From contig NZ_CP030082.1 of the NCBI RefSeq assembly GCF_006874645.1, forward strand, positions 2,046,001 through 2,110,000: a stretch of 64,000 bases of DNA. The letters run 5' to 3'. Below are positions 8,626-17,750 of the stretch, in pieces. Position 1 is the first letter of the stretch. Every line of letters begins with the position of its first letter. The notes under the pieces were generated by a model, which was not told the DNA's origin, searched no databases, and saw only the letters and a list, made by a program, of their open reading frames with translations. The translations under genes and the position numbers were made by a program. This stretch comes from Bdellovibrio sp. ZAP7 (GTDB lineage Bacteria > Bdellovibrionota > Bdellovibrionia > Bdellovibrionales > Bdellovibrionaceae).

Positions 8626-9279
8626 ATGAAAACACTCTCTTTAGTCCTATCCGTTTTGATTTCCGCAGGCAGTTTCGCTTTCGCTGACACTCGCTCTTAT
8701 TGTGATGAGATAGAGCGTTTGGATCAGTTGCAGCACTTAACATCTGATCAATTCAAAAACTTCTTTATTGATGGAACTAAAATTGATCGCATTGTCATTT
8801 CCAAAGATCGCAAAAAACTTTATGCGCTTCGTGATGATGTGGTTTTGAAATCTTACGATGTGGCGTTTGGTTCTGTTCCGTACGGACCAAAACAATTCGA
8901 GGGCGATCATAAAACTCCAGAAGGCATCTATACGATTGACTCTAAAAACCCAGAAAGCGCTTATTACCTGGGGCTCCATATCGATTATCCAAATAAGGCG
9001 GATCGCGCGTTTGCGAAATCCAAAGGTCGTTCTGCTGGTGGCGATATTATGATCCATGGGTTTCCTAATGATGCCGCTAAAAATGCCATGGTCTCAGCGG
9101 TTCATCCTTTTTATAACTGGACAACCGGATGCATTGCTTTGACGAACTTGGAAATCCAACAGCTCTACACGATGACTAAAAAAGGAACGAAGGTGGAGAT
9201 CTGTAAAATGAAAGCACCACCTACTCAACCTGCACCTCCCCCAGAAACCCCTCAGCCACCGGAAGACGTGGAACAGTAG
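8626..9279 (+). CDS. L,D-transpeptidase (YkuD domain)
   Basis: This 217-residue secreted enzyme has a signal peptide (MKTLSLVLSVLISAGSFAFA) and a YkuD catalytic domain with His144 (IMIHGFP) and the nucleophile Cys169 in TTGCIALTN. Such enzymes form 3-3 cross-links, attach proteins to peptidoglycan or exchange D-amino acids. The last 20 residues are a Pro/Gln-rich tail. Predators encode several of these to remodel prey and own walls, but the target here cannot be told from sequence. It forms a single-gene unit with its own promoter and terminator. Confidence 0.93.
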   Translation: MKTLSLVLSVLISAGSFAFADTRSYCDEIERLDQLQHLTSDQFKNFFIDGTKIDRIVISKDRKKLYALRDDVVLKSYDVAFGSVPYGPKQFEGDHKTPEGIYTIDSKNPESAYYLGLHIDYPNKADRAFAKSKGRSAGGDIMIHGFPNDAAKNAMVSAVHPFYNWTTGCIALTNLEIQQLYTMTKKGTKVEICKMKAPPTQPAPPPETPQPPEDVEQ

Positions 9280-9285
9280 GGACCG

Positions 9286-9317
9286 AAAAGCCTCCTGACT
9301 CATCGGAGGCTTTTTTT
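9286..9317 (+). terminator. Rho-independent terminator
   Basis: AAAAGCCTCC pairs with GGAGGCTTTT across TGACTCATC, followed by T7. It lies just after the L,D-transpeptidase. Confidence 0.92.
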
Positions 9318-9540
9318 ATGTCAAAAAAAGTCCAGGACCTCACAGAATTATTAGAAAATCTGAGTAAATCCCTTAACATGATAAATAGTTTATTTAGTGG
9401 AATAGCATCGACAAAGGTCTTGCTGTGCGTGGTATCTCGTATCTCAATATGAGACTGCATGGTGGAATCCAAGTTAAGTGCAGGTTCTTGTTAAGTATTT
9501 ACCGTGATGTACCGAAAAGAACCACAACTATGAGGTCGTT

Positions 9541-11442
9541 ATGAGATTGAAATTGAAGCCGTTTAGTACACTCAAAGCACTCGCTGCCAGCGCATCCGTA
9601 TTTACGTTTTGCATGGCACCAGTCGCACAGGGCGCAGCAGCGGCCAATCAAAAACAACTGATCAATCAGTTTTTGAAAGACACGAAAATCACAACGAAGA
9701 AACAGACTGTCGGTGAATTCTGGGCAGGCGTTCGTCAGGTTTTCCCTAAGAAACCTCAAAGCCAAATGGATCAATGGATGCGCATCAATGGTGATCAACC
9801 AATGCCTTCTGTTGAAGCGACGACTTTCAAAGGTGCTGATGGTAAAGAGCAAGTTCGTTTGAACTTTCTTTCTAAAGACGGCAAAACTATGACAATGACT
9901 TTCACAGGTGATGAAGAGAGATTTGTAAAAATCAACTCTGTCTACTTGTCTGCGAAAGACTTGCAACGTTACAACAATTTCGACCAAATCGTAGCAAAGC
10001 TTGCAAAAGATCCGGCACTTAGAAAATCTCTTGAAGGCCCTGTGGTTGCTGGTATGTCAACTCCAGCGAAAAAGAATCCAGCAAGAAGAATTCTTACTGG
10101 TCGTGAGATCGCTAAGCTTAAAACGACGCGCTCTCAAGCTGAATACCTATTGCGTTTAAGAATGGCTTCTGAAGCTGCTGACAAAGTTTTCACTTCTGGC
10201 ACTGGTAAAAAAGGTGCGATGAATGAAATCCTGAACCAAGATGCGATTCAATATGTTTGGAGCTTGTTGCTTCCAGATGCGAACGCAGCGCAAGGTCCTT
10301 GTGTGGCTTCGGGTTGGGTTGCTGAGTACGATAAAAACTCTTGTGCTGCGGCACCAATGGGTCGTGAAGCTTTGAACTCGAGAATTGCGGAATTGCCTTT
10401 CTCAGACAAGATCAAGTCCGACATGCAAAGTTGTTCCTCTGCCGGGAATCTTCCTTGTAATCCGATGATCTTTGGCTTTAAGGACAACAACGGAACTCCA
10501 ATTTGTATCCAGCGTACGGCTGACCGCCGGGCTTTGAACTCAGCAACAAGTCAGTGTAATAAATTGGCGCCAATCGATACCGCATCTGCTAAAGAGAAAA
10601 TCATTCAATCTATCGTGGCGGCTAAAGGTAAAGAGGCTTCTCTTTGTAAGTTGAGTGGCGAAAAAGAAGTTTCTGAAGACTGTATCAATTCACTTGAGAA
10701 GTACACGGATGGCCTAAAAGACCATTACATGAACGCTGCGAACTTCTGTACAGCTAACAAAGTTAAAGATCCAACGGACAGAGCTTCGTGGGTGACTCGT
10801 ACTGATCTTAAAAAAGATCAGGTTGATGCTTGCGAAAACTTGAAAGATCGTTACTTTGACTTGGTGACTATCCTTGATCCTAAGACAGGTATCGCAGCTC
10901 CTCCGCCAGTACCAGCGGATCCGTGCCCGCAGCAAACTGCAGGCACATACCAAGATTCAAACGGTCAGTGCGTGTGTCAGTCGACTCAAAAACCACCAGA
11001 AAAAAGCGAAGCCGTTGGTCCGGTTAAATTGACTTGCCCTGCTGCAGTTATTCCAGGAGTTGGCGAGCCAACTGATAAAGCTGCTGAAGAATGTACTGAG
11101 TGGAGCTGGTGTAAGAAAAAAGGCTTGTACATCGGTGCAGGTATCGCAACAGCTGCTTTGATCGCTTGGTTGTTGTTGAAGAAAAAGAAAAAAGACAAAA
11201 AAGACCCAGTTTACGAAACTCCGGTAACAGTTGAGCCATCTGTTTCTCCAAGCCCAACTGCGACGACGCCAGGAACTGTGATTGAAACTCCAGATCCAGG
11301 ACCGACGACGCCTTCTTGTGAAGTACCGCCGAACTCAGTGATCAATGGTGTTTGTACTCCTCCGACGGTTGTGATTCCTGATCCTCCACCGTCTGAAGGT
11401 GGAACGACAGTGGGTGCGCCGACAAGCGGTGGCGTTCGCTAG
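9541..11442 (+). CDS. Large exported Cys-rich protein with one TM helix and Pro-rich tail, unknown function
   Basis: I do not recognise this 633-residue protein. A signal peptide (cleavage after VAQGA) is followed by about 490 residues with roughly 15 scattered cysteines. Near residues 529-546 there is one hydrophobic helix (IGAGIATAALIAWLLL) with a basic stop-transfer stretch KKKKKDKK, and then about 80 residues rich in Pro, Thr and Val. Predicted topology: Cys-rich region in the periplasm, helix in the inner membrane, tail in the cytoplasm. GAGG precedes the ATG. The RDD-protein gene follows after eight bases, so they are probably co-transcribed. Confidence 0.7.
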   Translation: MRLKLKPFSTLKALAASASVFTFCMAPVAQGAAAANQKQLINQFLKDTKITTKKQTVGEFWAGVRQVFPKKPQSQMDQWMRINGDQPMPSVEATTFKGADGKEQVRLNFLSKDGKTMTMTFTGDEERFVKINSVYLSAKDLQRYNNFDQIVAKLAKDPALRKSLEGPVVAGMSTPAKKNPARRILTGREIAKLKTTRSQAEYLLRLRMASEAADKVFTSGTGKKGAMNEILNQDAIQYVWSLLLPDANAAQGPCVASGWVAEYDKNSCAAAPMGREALNSRIAELPFSDKIKSDMQSCSSAGNLPCNPMIFGFKDNNGTPICIQRTADRRALNSATSQCNKLAPIDTASAKEKIIQSIVAAKGKEASLCKLSGEKEVSEDCINSLEKYTDGLKDHYMNAANFCTANKVKDPTDRASWVTRTDLKKDQVDACENLKDRYFDLVTILDPKTGIAAPPPVPADPCPQQTAGTYQDSNGQCVCQSTQKPPEKSEAVGPVKLTCPAAVIPGVGEPTDKAAEECTEWSWCKKKGLYIGAGIATAALIAWLLLKKKKKDKKDPVYETPVTVEPSVSPSPTATTPGTVIETPDPGPTTPSCEVPPNSVINGVCTPPTVVIPDPPPSEGGTTVGAPTSGGVR

Positions 11443-11450
11443 AAAAAGCG

Positions 11451-12044
11451 ATGATCAACACAGAAATTAAAAACCCAGAAAATCCACAGCGGGCTCCTCG
11501 GAAACGAGAAGCCCCTGTGCCGTTAAGGGGTCCATCAAAGGACCTTTTTAATTCGCGTAAAGGGATTGATTTCTCGGTGGGCACTGGATTTCAAGGGGGC
11601 CCATCACGAAAACGCAAAGGTTATCGCCTGGCTTTGTGGTCTTTAATGGCATCAGTCATTGATGGCCTGGTTCTGATCGCGATCAGCTGTGCATTCTTGG
11701 TTTTGTTTTCACTCTTGATGAAAACTAATGCCAGCGTCGTGATTAAAAACTATTTCCATACTGAATCGCAAATTATGTTACTGGTCGAAATCTATGCGGT
11801 GAGTGCGTGGGTGTATTTGATTGCAACCCGGGTGCTGACGGGTTCTAGCATTGGTGAATGGGCTTGTAATATCCGATTGGGGCAACCCCATGAACGCTTG
11901 GAAACTCGTTATGTCTTGCGCGTATTAGCGCGCTCTACGCTGATCGTAGTGACTGGCGTTGTCACTCTGCCAGCATTGTCTTTGATTTTGGGTGGAGATT
12001 TGACCGGCAAGCTTTGCGGTCTTCGTTTATTTTCTTTGAAGTAA
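11451..12044 (+). CDS. RDD-family membrane protein
   Basis: The first 60 residues of this 197-residue protein are basic and Pro-rich. The rest has the RDD-family pattern of helices (LWSLMASVIDGLVLIAISCAF, then VSAWVYLIATRVLTG and a C-terminal pair). The characteristic Arg is not evident and only the Asp of the first helix remains; the GSSIGEWACNIRL stretch matches the conserved GxTxGKxxxGxRV region. Some RDD proteins are ion antiporters, many are uncharacterised. The stop codon lies within an 18-bp overlap with the convergent methyltransferase gene. Confidence 0.75.
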   Translation: MINTEIKNPENPQRAPRKREAPVPLRGPSKDLFNSRKGIDFSVGTGFQGGPSRKRKGYRLALWSLMASVIDGLVLIAISCAFLVLFSLLMKTNASVVIKNYFHTESQIMLLVEIYAVSAWVYLIATRVLTGSSIGEWACNIRLGQPHERLETRYVLRVLARSTLIVVTGVVTLPALSLILGGDLTGKLCGLRLFSLK

Positions 12045-13169
12045 GCCTAAAACTTCATAGTGAGTTGTTTGCGGGAACTGATCCAGTATCGCAAGCTCTT
12101 TGATTTGATATCCAAATGACTGAAGACGTTGCATGTCTTTCGCCATCGACTCTGGAAAGCACGACATATAAATGAAAAATGGCGGTCTTTGCTCCTGATT
12201 CAGTTTTTCCAACGGATTTAAGAATCCCATCAGACCTGAGCGGGGTGGGTTTGCCAAAACTCCATCGAACTGACTAAAATCCTGCAGAATTTTCTTTTGA
12301 AAATCTCCCCGGTAAATTGTTAATTTCTGACTGTGGGATTTTAATTCGGAAGGTAACATAAGAACTGTTTTTTCAAGCCCTTCCAAAGAAAGTGCGTCGA
12401 TCTCGCAGGCCAAAACAGATTTTGCTGTCGTCAGTGCTGGTAAAGTTAAATTACCAATTCCAGAACCGAATTCAATAATACGTGCCTGAGGGAATTGATT
12501 CACCCAAGAGGAGATTTTATCTGCAATCAGTTTATTTGCCTTAAGGCTTGGCTGTGTAAAGCTCGCAACATGGCAGTAAAGTTTCACAGCCAGATCGCCC
12601 ATCCATGTTGTGAACCAAACATTCAGCTCGGGATCCTTTAGTTTGAATTCTTGTCCATTCCATACGGGGATTTTGCGGCGTTGACCAATCTCAACGAAGG
12701 CTTGTTCCTGAAGATTTTTAAGAGTGGATTGTTCGTCCAAAAGGGCTTTGATGTCGACATTCGCGAAATCAAGCCAAACCCCACGTTGACCTTCAGTTCC
12801 CACGCGCAAACGGATGGAGCCTTTGCTGAAAGGCCATTTGATTTTTCTGAATTCTGTATACCAAGTCTGAAGTTCTGAAGAAAGTTGTGCGCAAATTTCA
12901 ATATCCACGATCTCGCGAGAATTTTTACCATAAAGACCCAAGCGACCGTCCTGCAGACTGAAATCCAAGCGGTCCCGTAGATATCCTGTTCCGGCACTTA
13001 AGAATTCGATTCTTTCAGGAACAAGTAAGTCGTGACTTTGTAAAAGTCCACGCAGCTCAGCCGTTTTGCTTTGAACTTGCTTGCTATAGGGTTGATCCAG
13101 CAGCTGGCAACCAGAGCAGGTATCTTTGTAAGGGCATGGAATAAGAGTTTGTGAGTCAGTTACAGTCAT
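12027..13169 (-). CDS. RlmD/TrmA-type RNA (uracil-5-)-methyltransferase
   Basis: This 380-residue SAM-dependent enzyme makes m5U in rRNA or tRNA. An N-terminal iron-sulfur cysteine set (CPYKDTCSGCQ plus a later Cys in IEICAQ) is present; the SAM-binding loop is IEFGSGIGNLTLP. Two catalytic motifs are altered: ANPPRSG replaces DPPRxG, and YMSCFPESMAKD replaces the usual SCNPxTxxRD. The nucleophilic Cys and the terminal general-base Glu (THYEVLGLL) are kept, so activity is likely. Whether rRNA or tRNA is the substrate cannot be decided. It starts four bases inside the end of the upstream lipoprotein gene. Confidence 0.85.
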   Translation of the reverse strand: MTVTDSQTLIPCPYKDTCSGCQLLDQPYSKQVQSKTAELRGLLQSHDLLVPERIEFLSAGTGYLRDRLDFSLQDGRLGLYGKNSREIVDIEICAQLSSELQTWYTEFRKIKWPFSKGSIRLRVGTEGQRGVWLDFANVDIKALLDEQSTLKNLQEQAFVEIGQRRKIPVWNGQEFKLKDPELNVWFTTWMGDLAVKLYCHVASFTQPSLKANKLIADKISSWVNQFPQARIIEFGSGIGNLTLPALTTAKSVLACEIDALSLEGLEKTVLMLPSELKSHSQKLTIYRGDFQKKILQDFSQFDGVLANPPRSGLMGFLNPLEKLNQEQRPPFFIYMSCFPESMAKDMQRLQSFGYQIKELAILDQFPQTTHYEVLGLLQRK

Positions 13170-13804
13170 TTAGAACGGGGCACAGGCTCCAATTTGTATA
13201 TGCAGCTGGCAGCGTCTTTTTTCACGCCATCTTCATAGTGTAGATCGCGTTCAGTATAACCCAGAGTCACGTGGGGGAAAAACAATTCCGGATTAAATTC
13301 ACCAGATTTCCCACCCTTTTTGATATACAACGCCTCAATGGCCTGACGAACCTTAAACAGAGTTTCCGATTCCACCACGATGAAATACGTGCTTTCCTCT
13401 TTTCCTTGGATATTTAAGGCGCCTTTTCCCAGGCACAGCGGATGATAGGCACTTTTTTGCAGGTTCATTTGCTCTGCCACCTGATGAATGTCCTTCATTT
13501 TCAAATGACGGCTTAAAACTTTATCAAACTCGACGGGTGAGATCACCGTGATGTGAGCCTCGCCGCGGTTTTTTAAGGGCGATTTCAAAATTTCTTCGAC
13601 TTGCTTCAACAGAGGTTGATAGCCTTTGTATTCCAAATTCATTGCCAGGTAATTTTTAAAAGCACCACTGCCTTCATGAGCCACAAAGGGCGCTGGAGAG
13701 TAGATTTCGTCCGTGTATTTGATTTCAGGAAGTTTTGTTTCCGGTGGCGCAGTTACACAAGAGCTTAGCACTAGCATAATGAAAACCCATTGAATTGCGC
13801 GCAT
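13166..13804 (-). CDS. Lipoprotein of the 2H phosphoesterase (2'-5' RNA ligase-like) superfamily
   Basis: The 212-residue protein has a lipoprotein signal (VLSSC, Cys16) and the two HxT motifs of 2H phosphoesterases, H84-I-T and H178-V-T in GEAHITVIS and FPHVTLGYT, about 95 residues apart as in the family. Known members hydrolyse 2',3'-cyclic or 2'-5' phosphodiesters and are normally cytoplasmic, so export on a lipid anchor is unusual. ATG at 13804 is chosen because GGGAGG lies six bases upstream; upstream in-frame starts lack this. It forms an operon with the methyltransferase (ATGA overlap). Confidence 0.8.
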   Translation of the reverse strand: MRAIQWVFIMLVLSSCVTAPPETKLPEIKYTDEIYSPAPFVAHEGSGAFKNYLAMNLEYKGYQPLLKQVEEILKSPLKNRGEAHITVISPVEFDKVLSRHLKMKDIHQVAEQMNLQKSAYHPLCLGKGALNIQGKEESTYFIVVESETLFKVRQAIEALYIKKGGKSGEFNPELFFPHVTLGYTERDLHYEDGVKKDAASCIYKLEPVPRSK

Positions 13805-13823
13805 AAGCATCCTCCCAAGATAA

Positions 13824-13853
13824 TTGACATAATTCCCCATGTACTTCTAGCCT
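13824..13853 (+). promoter_or_regulatory. Candidate promoter for the M28 lipoprotein gene
   Basis: TTGACA (13824-13829), 18 bases, TAGCCT (13848-13853), with nine bases to the ATG and no Shine-Dalgarno. It sits in the 58-bp divergent gap shared with the 2H lipoprotein gene. Confidence 0.35.
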
Positions 13854-13862
13854 ACACAGACT

Positions 13863-16793
13863 ATGAATAAAGTGAAAGCGCTTCTTATAAATCTTCTGTG
13901 TCTGATGGTCTTCGCGGGTGTAATTTCCTCCTGCCAAAGCAAAGAAATGAAAGCAAACGTTCCCGAGTCTCATGGTGGAGCGGTCGCGGGTTCATTTGTA
14001 AACTCCCCGAACAATTTGTTGAGCGAAACACGTCAGTTAACCTTTGTCGGTCCTAAATCGGGCGAAGGATATTTCAGTCCTGACGGCCGTTATATGATCT
14101 TTCAAAGCGAAAGAGAGCCAGGCAATCCCTTCTATCAAATGTACGTGATGGATCTTAAAAATGGCGAAACACGCCGTGTGTCTCCTGGATTGGGTAAAAC
14201 CACTTGTGGATGGATTCATCCATCCATGAAAAAAGTGATGTTCTCCTCCACGCATTCGGATCCTGATGCGAAAAAGAAAATGGCGGAAGAGGTCGAGAAT
14301 CGCAAGAAAGCGGTGAAGGCTAAGTACTCCTGGAGTTTTGATGAAAACTACGACATTTGGACCTCGAATTTGGATGGCAAAAATCTAAAAAGGCTGACGA
14401 AAGAAAAAGGCTACGACGCGGAGGGGGCCTATTCTCCAGATGGTAAATTCATTGTCTTTGCTTCAAACCGTGCGGGTTTCACAGAAAAGCTTTCAGCGGA
14501 TGATCAAAAGCTGTTTGAGCAGGACCCTTCCTACATGATGGATATTTATATCATGAAGGCTGATGGTACGGGCGTGAAACGTCTGACAGATTCCAAAGGA
14601 TATGATGGAGGTCCGTTCTTTAGCGCTGATGGCAAAAAAATCACATGGCGTCGTTTCAATGCGGCGGGTACCACTGCCGAGATCTACACCATGAATGTTG
14701 ATGGTTCCGATCAAAAGCCTGTCACTCATATGAAGGCGATGTCCTGGGCGCCCTTCTTTCACCCCTCAGGTGATTACATTGTCTTTGGGTCCAGTGCTCT
14801 TGGGTTTGCTAATTTTGAACTTTTCATCGTTGATGCTGCAGGAAAATCTGAACCTGTGCGTGTGACATTTGCGGATGATTTCGATGGTCTTCCTGTGTTC
14901 ACTCCCGATGGCAAGCATCTGTCCTGGACTCATCGTAATCAAAAAGGGGATTCCCAGATCGTGATGGCGAAATGGGATGATGCTCAGGCGCGACGTCTTT
15001 TAAAACTTCCTTCTCTGGACCCCAGCAAGGCTTCTTTGTCTGTTGATATCAATATGGATGATCTGAAAACTTGGATCGCTTATTTAACACAAAATGAATT
15101 CGCAGGACGCAGTACGGGTGGCACTCAGGAGAAGGTTTATACTGACAAAATTGCTGAAGCCTTTAAGGCCTGGGGTTTGAAACCTGCAGGAGTTCATGGG
15201 ACTTACTTCCAATCCTTCGAATTTACTTCAGGCGTGAGTCTGGGAGATAAGAACTTACTTGAACTCATTGGTAAAGGTCAGACATCTTACAAGCTTTCTC
15301 AAGATTACGAGCCCCTGTCGTTCTCTAAAACAGGACCTGTCAGTGGGGCTCCGATTGTCTTTGTCGGGTACGGAATTAAAGCGCCGGCTTCAGATAAAGA
15401 AGCGGCCTACGACTCCTATAAAGGTCTCGATGTTAAAAACAAATGGGTTATGGTGCTTGCGGATTTACCAGCAAATATTCCATCGACTCGTCGCCAGTAT
15501 TTGAATCTGTATTCCAGAATGCAACATAAGGTGACGGTTGCGAAAAATGAAGGTGCCATCGGTTTGATCGCGGTTCATGGGCCTTTAAGTGATTTGAAAG
15601 ATCAGTTCGGGAAAATCAAATTTGAAGGCTCTCTGTCAGAGTCCAGCATTGCAGTGATTCGACTTTCAACAGCCGCGGCATCCACCATAGTTCAAGATGC
15701 TGGGAAGGATTTGAAATCTGAACAAGCTCTTTTGGACAAGGGTGAGGTTCAACCAGGATTTGCAATTCCTTCCAAGTACTTAAAAGGCAATATTGATCTG
15801 CAATTTCAAAAGTCCAAAGGCACGAACGTGATCGCGGAGCTTCCTGTGAAAGGTGCGATGACTTCGGTTTTGATTGGAGCCCACGGAGATCATTTGGGTC
15901 TAGGTATGGCGGGTAGTTCCCTCGCTAAAAAAGAAGAAGCGGGTCTGCCTCATGGAGGAGCTGATGACAATGCTTCAGGAGTCGCCGGCGTTTTGGAGCT
16001 GGCTCATTCCTATGCTCAACTGCAAAAGTCTTCCCCAGGAAAGCTTAAGAAGAACTTGATGTTTGCTGTTTGGTCCGGCGAAGAGCTTGGTAATTTAGGT
16101 TCTACTCATTTCACTAAAACTCTTCAGGGTAAAAAAATTGAAGCTTATCTGAATATGGATATGGTGGGGCGCCTGCGTGATCGCTTGTTTGTTCAAGGTT
16201 TGGGCTCTGGAGATACTTGGAGTGCCATGGCTGAACGTGTGGAGGCTCAAACGCATTTACCATTGGTGATACAGGATGACCCCTATTTGCCGACCGATTC
16301 ATTGGCATTGTACATGGCAGGCATTCCGACAGCTCATTTCTTTACGGGGGCGCATTCTGAATACCACACACCAAGAGACACCATGGATCTGATTAACTTT
16401 GAAGGTCTAGTTAAAGTATTAGGTGTAGTTAAAGGCTTTAGTGATCAGATTGTTATGACTTCTAAGCCAAGTGTTAAATACGTGAAGGTCGCAAGCTCGC
16501 AAAACAACATGGAAGGTCGCAGTTTCCGCGTCTATGTGGGAACAATCCCGGACTATACACAAGAAGGTACGAAAGGCGTTTTGCTTTCAGGAGTTTCCAA
16601 AGACAGTCCAGCTGAAAAAGCCGGTTTGCTTGAAAAGGATGTCTTGATCGAGTTCGATAACACCAAAATCGACAATATCTATGACTACGTTTATGCGCTT
16701 CAAGCGGTGAAACCTAACAAAGAAACGAACTTGAAAGTTCTAAGACAGGGCAAAGTCGTGGAATTAAAAGTCACACCGAAACTCAAAGAGTAA
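13863..16793 (+). CDS. Lipoprotein peptidase: TolB-like propeller + PA-like + M28 aminopeptidase + PDZ
   Basis: This is a 976-residue multidomain envelope enzyme. The lipobox ends ISSC (Cys24). Residues about 50-380 hold several WD40/PD40-like repeats of TolB type (SPDGRYMIFQS, SPDGKFIVFAS, TPDGKHLSW). Next comes a PA-type insertion and an M28 metallopeptidase with H674/D676 (HGDH), D701-D702 (GGADDNASG), E740-E741 (SGEELG), a GRLRDR stretch and a C-terminal HSEYHTPRDT. Residues about 885-970 are a PDZ domain (SPAEKAGLLEKDVLIEFD). All zinc ligands appear present. Probable exported aminopeptidase; the substrate is unknown. Confidence 0.92.
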   Translation: MNKVKALLINLLCLMVFAGVISSCQSKEMKANVPESHGGAVAGSFVNSPNNLLSETRQLTFVGPKSGEGYFSPDGRYMIFQSEREPGNPFYQMYVMDLKNGETRRVSPGLGKTTCGWIHPSMKKVMFSSTHSDPDAKKKMAEEVENRKKAVKAKYSWSFDENYDIWTSNLDGKNLKRLTKEKGYDAEGAYSPDGKFIVFASNRAGFTEKLSADDQKLFEQDPSYMMDIYIMKADGTGVKRLTDSKGYDGGPFFSADGKKITWRRFNAAGTTAEIYTMNVDGSDQKPVTHMKAMSWAPFFHPSGDYIVFGSSALGFANFELFIVDAAGKSEPVRVTFADDFDGLPVFTPDGKHLSWTHRNQKGDSQIVMAKWDDAQARRLLKLPSLDPSKASLSVDINMDDLKTWIAYLTQNEFAGRSTGGTQEKVYTDKIAEAFKAWGLKPAGVHGTYFQSFEFTSGVSLGDKNLLELIGKGQTSYKLSQDYEPLSFSKTGPVSGAPIVFVGYGIKAPASDKEAAYDSYKGLDVKNKWVMVLADLPANIPSTRRQYLNLYSRMQHKVTVAKNEGAIGLIAVHGPLSDLKDQFGKIKFEGSLSESSIAVIRLSTAAASTIVQDAGKDLKSEQALLDKGEVQPGFAIPSKYLKGNIDLQFQKSKGTNVIAELPVKGAMTSVLIGAHGDHLGLGMAGSSLAKKEEAGLPHGGADDNASGVAGVLELAHSYAQLQKSSPGKLKKNLMFAVWSGEELGNLGSTHFTKTLQGKKIEAYLNMDMVGRLRDRLFVQGLGSGDTWSAMAERVEAQTHLPLVIQDDPYLPTDSLALYMAGIPTAHFFTGAHSEYHTPRDTMDLINFEGLVKVLGVVKGFSDQIVMTSKPSVKYVKVASSQNNMEGRSFRVYVGTIPDYTQEGTKGVLLSGVSKDSPAEKAGLLEKDVLIEFDNTKIDNIYDYVYALQAVKPNKETNLKVLRQGKVVELKVTPKLKE

Positions 16794-16843
16794 AAGCACT
16801 CCCCCCAAAGGGACTTTTTAACAGCGGGGAGTCCAGGAAAAAC

Positions 16844-16872
16844 AAAAGGGGAGTGTGTAACTCCCCTTTTTT
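16844..16872. terminator. Bidirectional Rho-independent terminator
   Basis: AAAAGGGGAGT pairs with ACTCCCCTTTT around GTGTA, with T6 on the plus strand and a T tract on the minus strand. It lies between the M28 gene and the convergent secreted-protein gene. Confidence 0.88.
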
Positions 16873-16881
16873 ATTAGATTC

Positions 16882-17583
16882 CTACAAAGTCGGAAATTTT
16901 AATTTTGAACACTTCTTTTTCAGAAAGCTTGCCAGGTTTTTATCAGAGAACTTCACGTAAGGGTCACCATCTTCGCGGTAACTAAAGATATCTCCCACAG
17001 TGAGTTCACAAGTTTTGCCCACTTCATCCGTGAACTTAACTTTGCCGCGAGGGTTGCTGGTTGGCGCTGAACCCATTTTAAATCCGGCATCCAGGATCAG
17101 GCCTTTGTAGTTTTTGATTTCCACGCCACCGGCATTGCCCTTGGCAATTTCAGGTGCGACATAGACCTCAGCCTTGCTTTGACCTTTTAACTGGGCAGAA
17201 TCGAAATCAAAATAATATTCGTCTCCAGTCGTAGAGACGACCTTAAGAACACGTTGCTCCTGGTCCCAAGTAAATGATGGATACTTGAAACGACGTGGGA
17301 ATGTGTAGAATTCGCGAGCTCCCGTAGTTTCTGAAACTGGACCAGCACCAAAAGAGTTAAAAACCATCAGGTTGCCATCAGCTGCGAAAACGTATCCGCG
17401 ATAGAACATGGAATCCTTCTTGTAATCACTAACGGATACAAAACAATCTCCGTTCCCTGTGGGGCGCATTTGCACTTGAATGCTGCCACCGCGCTCGACG
17501 CGATCTTGGCATGTGGAATTGTCCAAGGCTTGAGTGGAAGCAAAGCTTGGCAGAGCCATGAACAAAGAAATCAAAAGTTGCAT
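16882..17583 (-). CDS. Secreted protein of unknown function
   Basis: This 233-residue protein has a signal peptide (MQLLISLFMALPSFAS) and a predicted beta-rich mature part (many aromatic/hydrophobic alternations such as GYVFAADGNLMVFNSFGAGP). Cysteines near both ends could form disulfides. GAGG lies five bases before the ATG. No family recognised. It is divergent from the small membrane protein gene downstream. Confidence 0.7.
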   Translation of the reverse strand: MQLLISLFMALPSFASTQALDNSTCQDRVERGGSIQVQMRPTGNGDCFVSVSDYKKDSMFYRGYVFAADGNLMVFNSFGAGPVSETTGAREFYTFPRRFKYPSFTWDQEQRVLKVVSTTGDEYYFDFDSAQLKGQSKAEVYVAPEIAKGNAGGVEIKNYKGLILDAGFKMGSAPTSNPRGKVKFTDEVGKTCELTVGDIFSYREDGDPYVKFSDKNLASFLKKKCSKLKFPTL

Positions 17584-17750
17584 AAAAACCTCACTGAGTT
17601 ATTTCAGGAGAACTCATCGAATTGCCACTGTCAGCAAGGGACACGGAGCGGCGAAATAAATCTTCAACAAAACTTTAACCATTTCTGGACTCGATGATTC
17701 TTAACCTTTTGTGTTCTTATAAGAGTCTCCTTATCGAGAGGGATTTGTCT

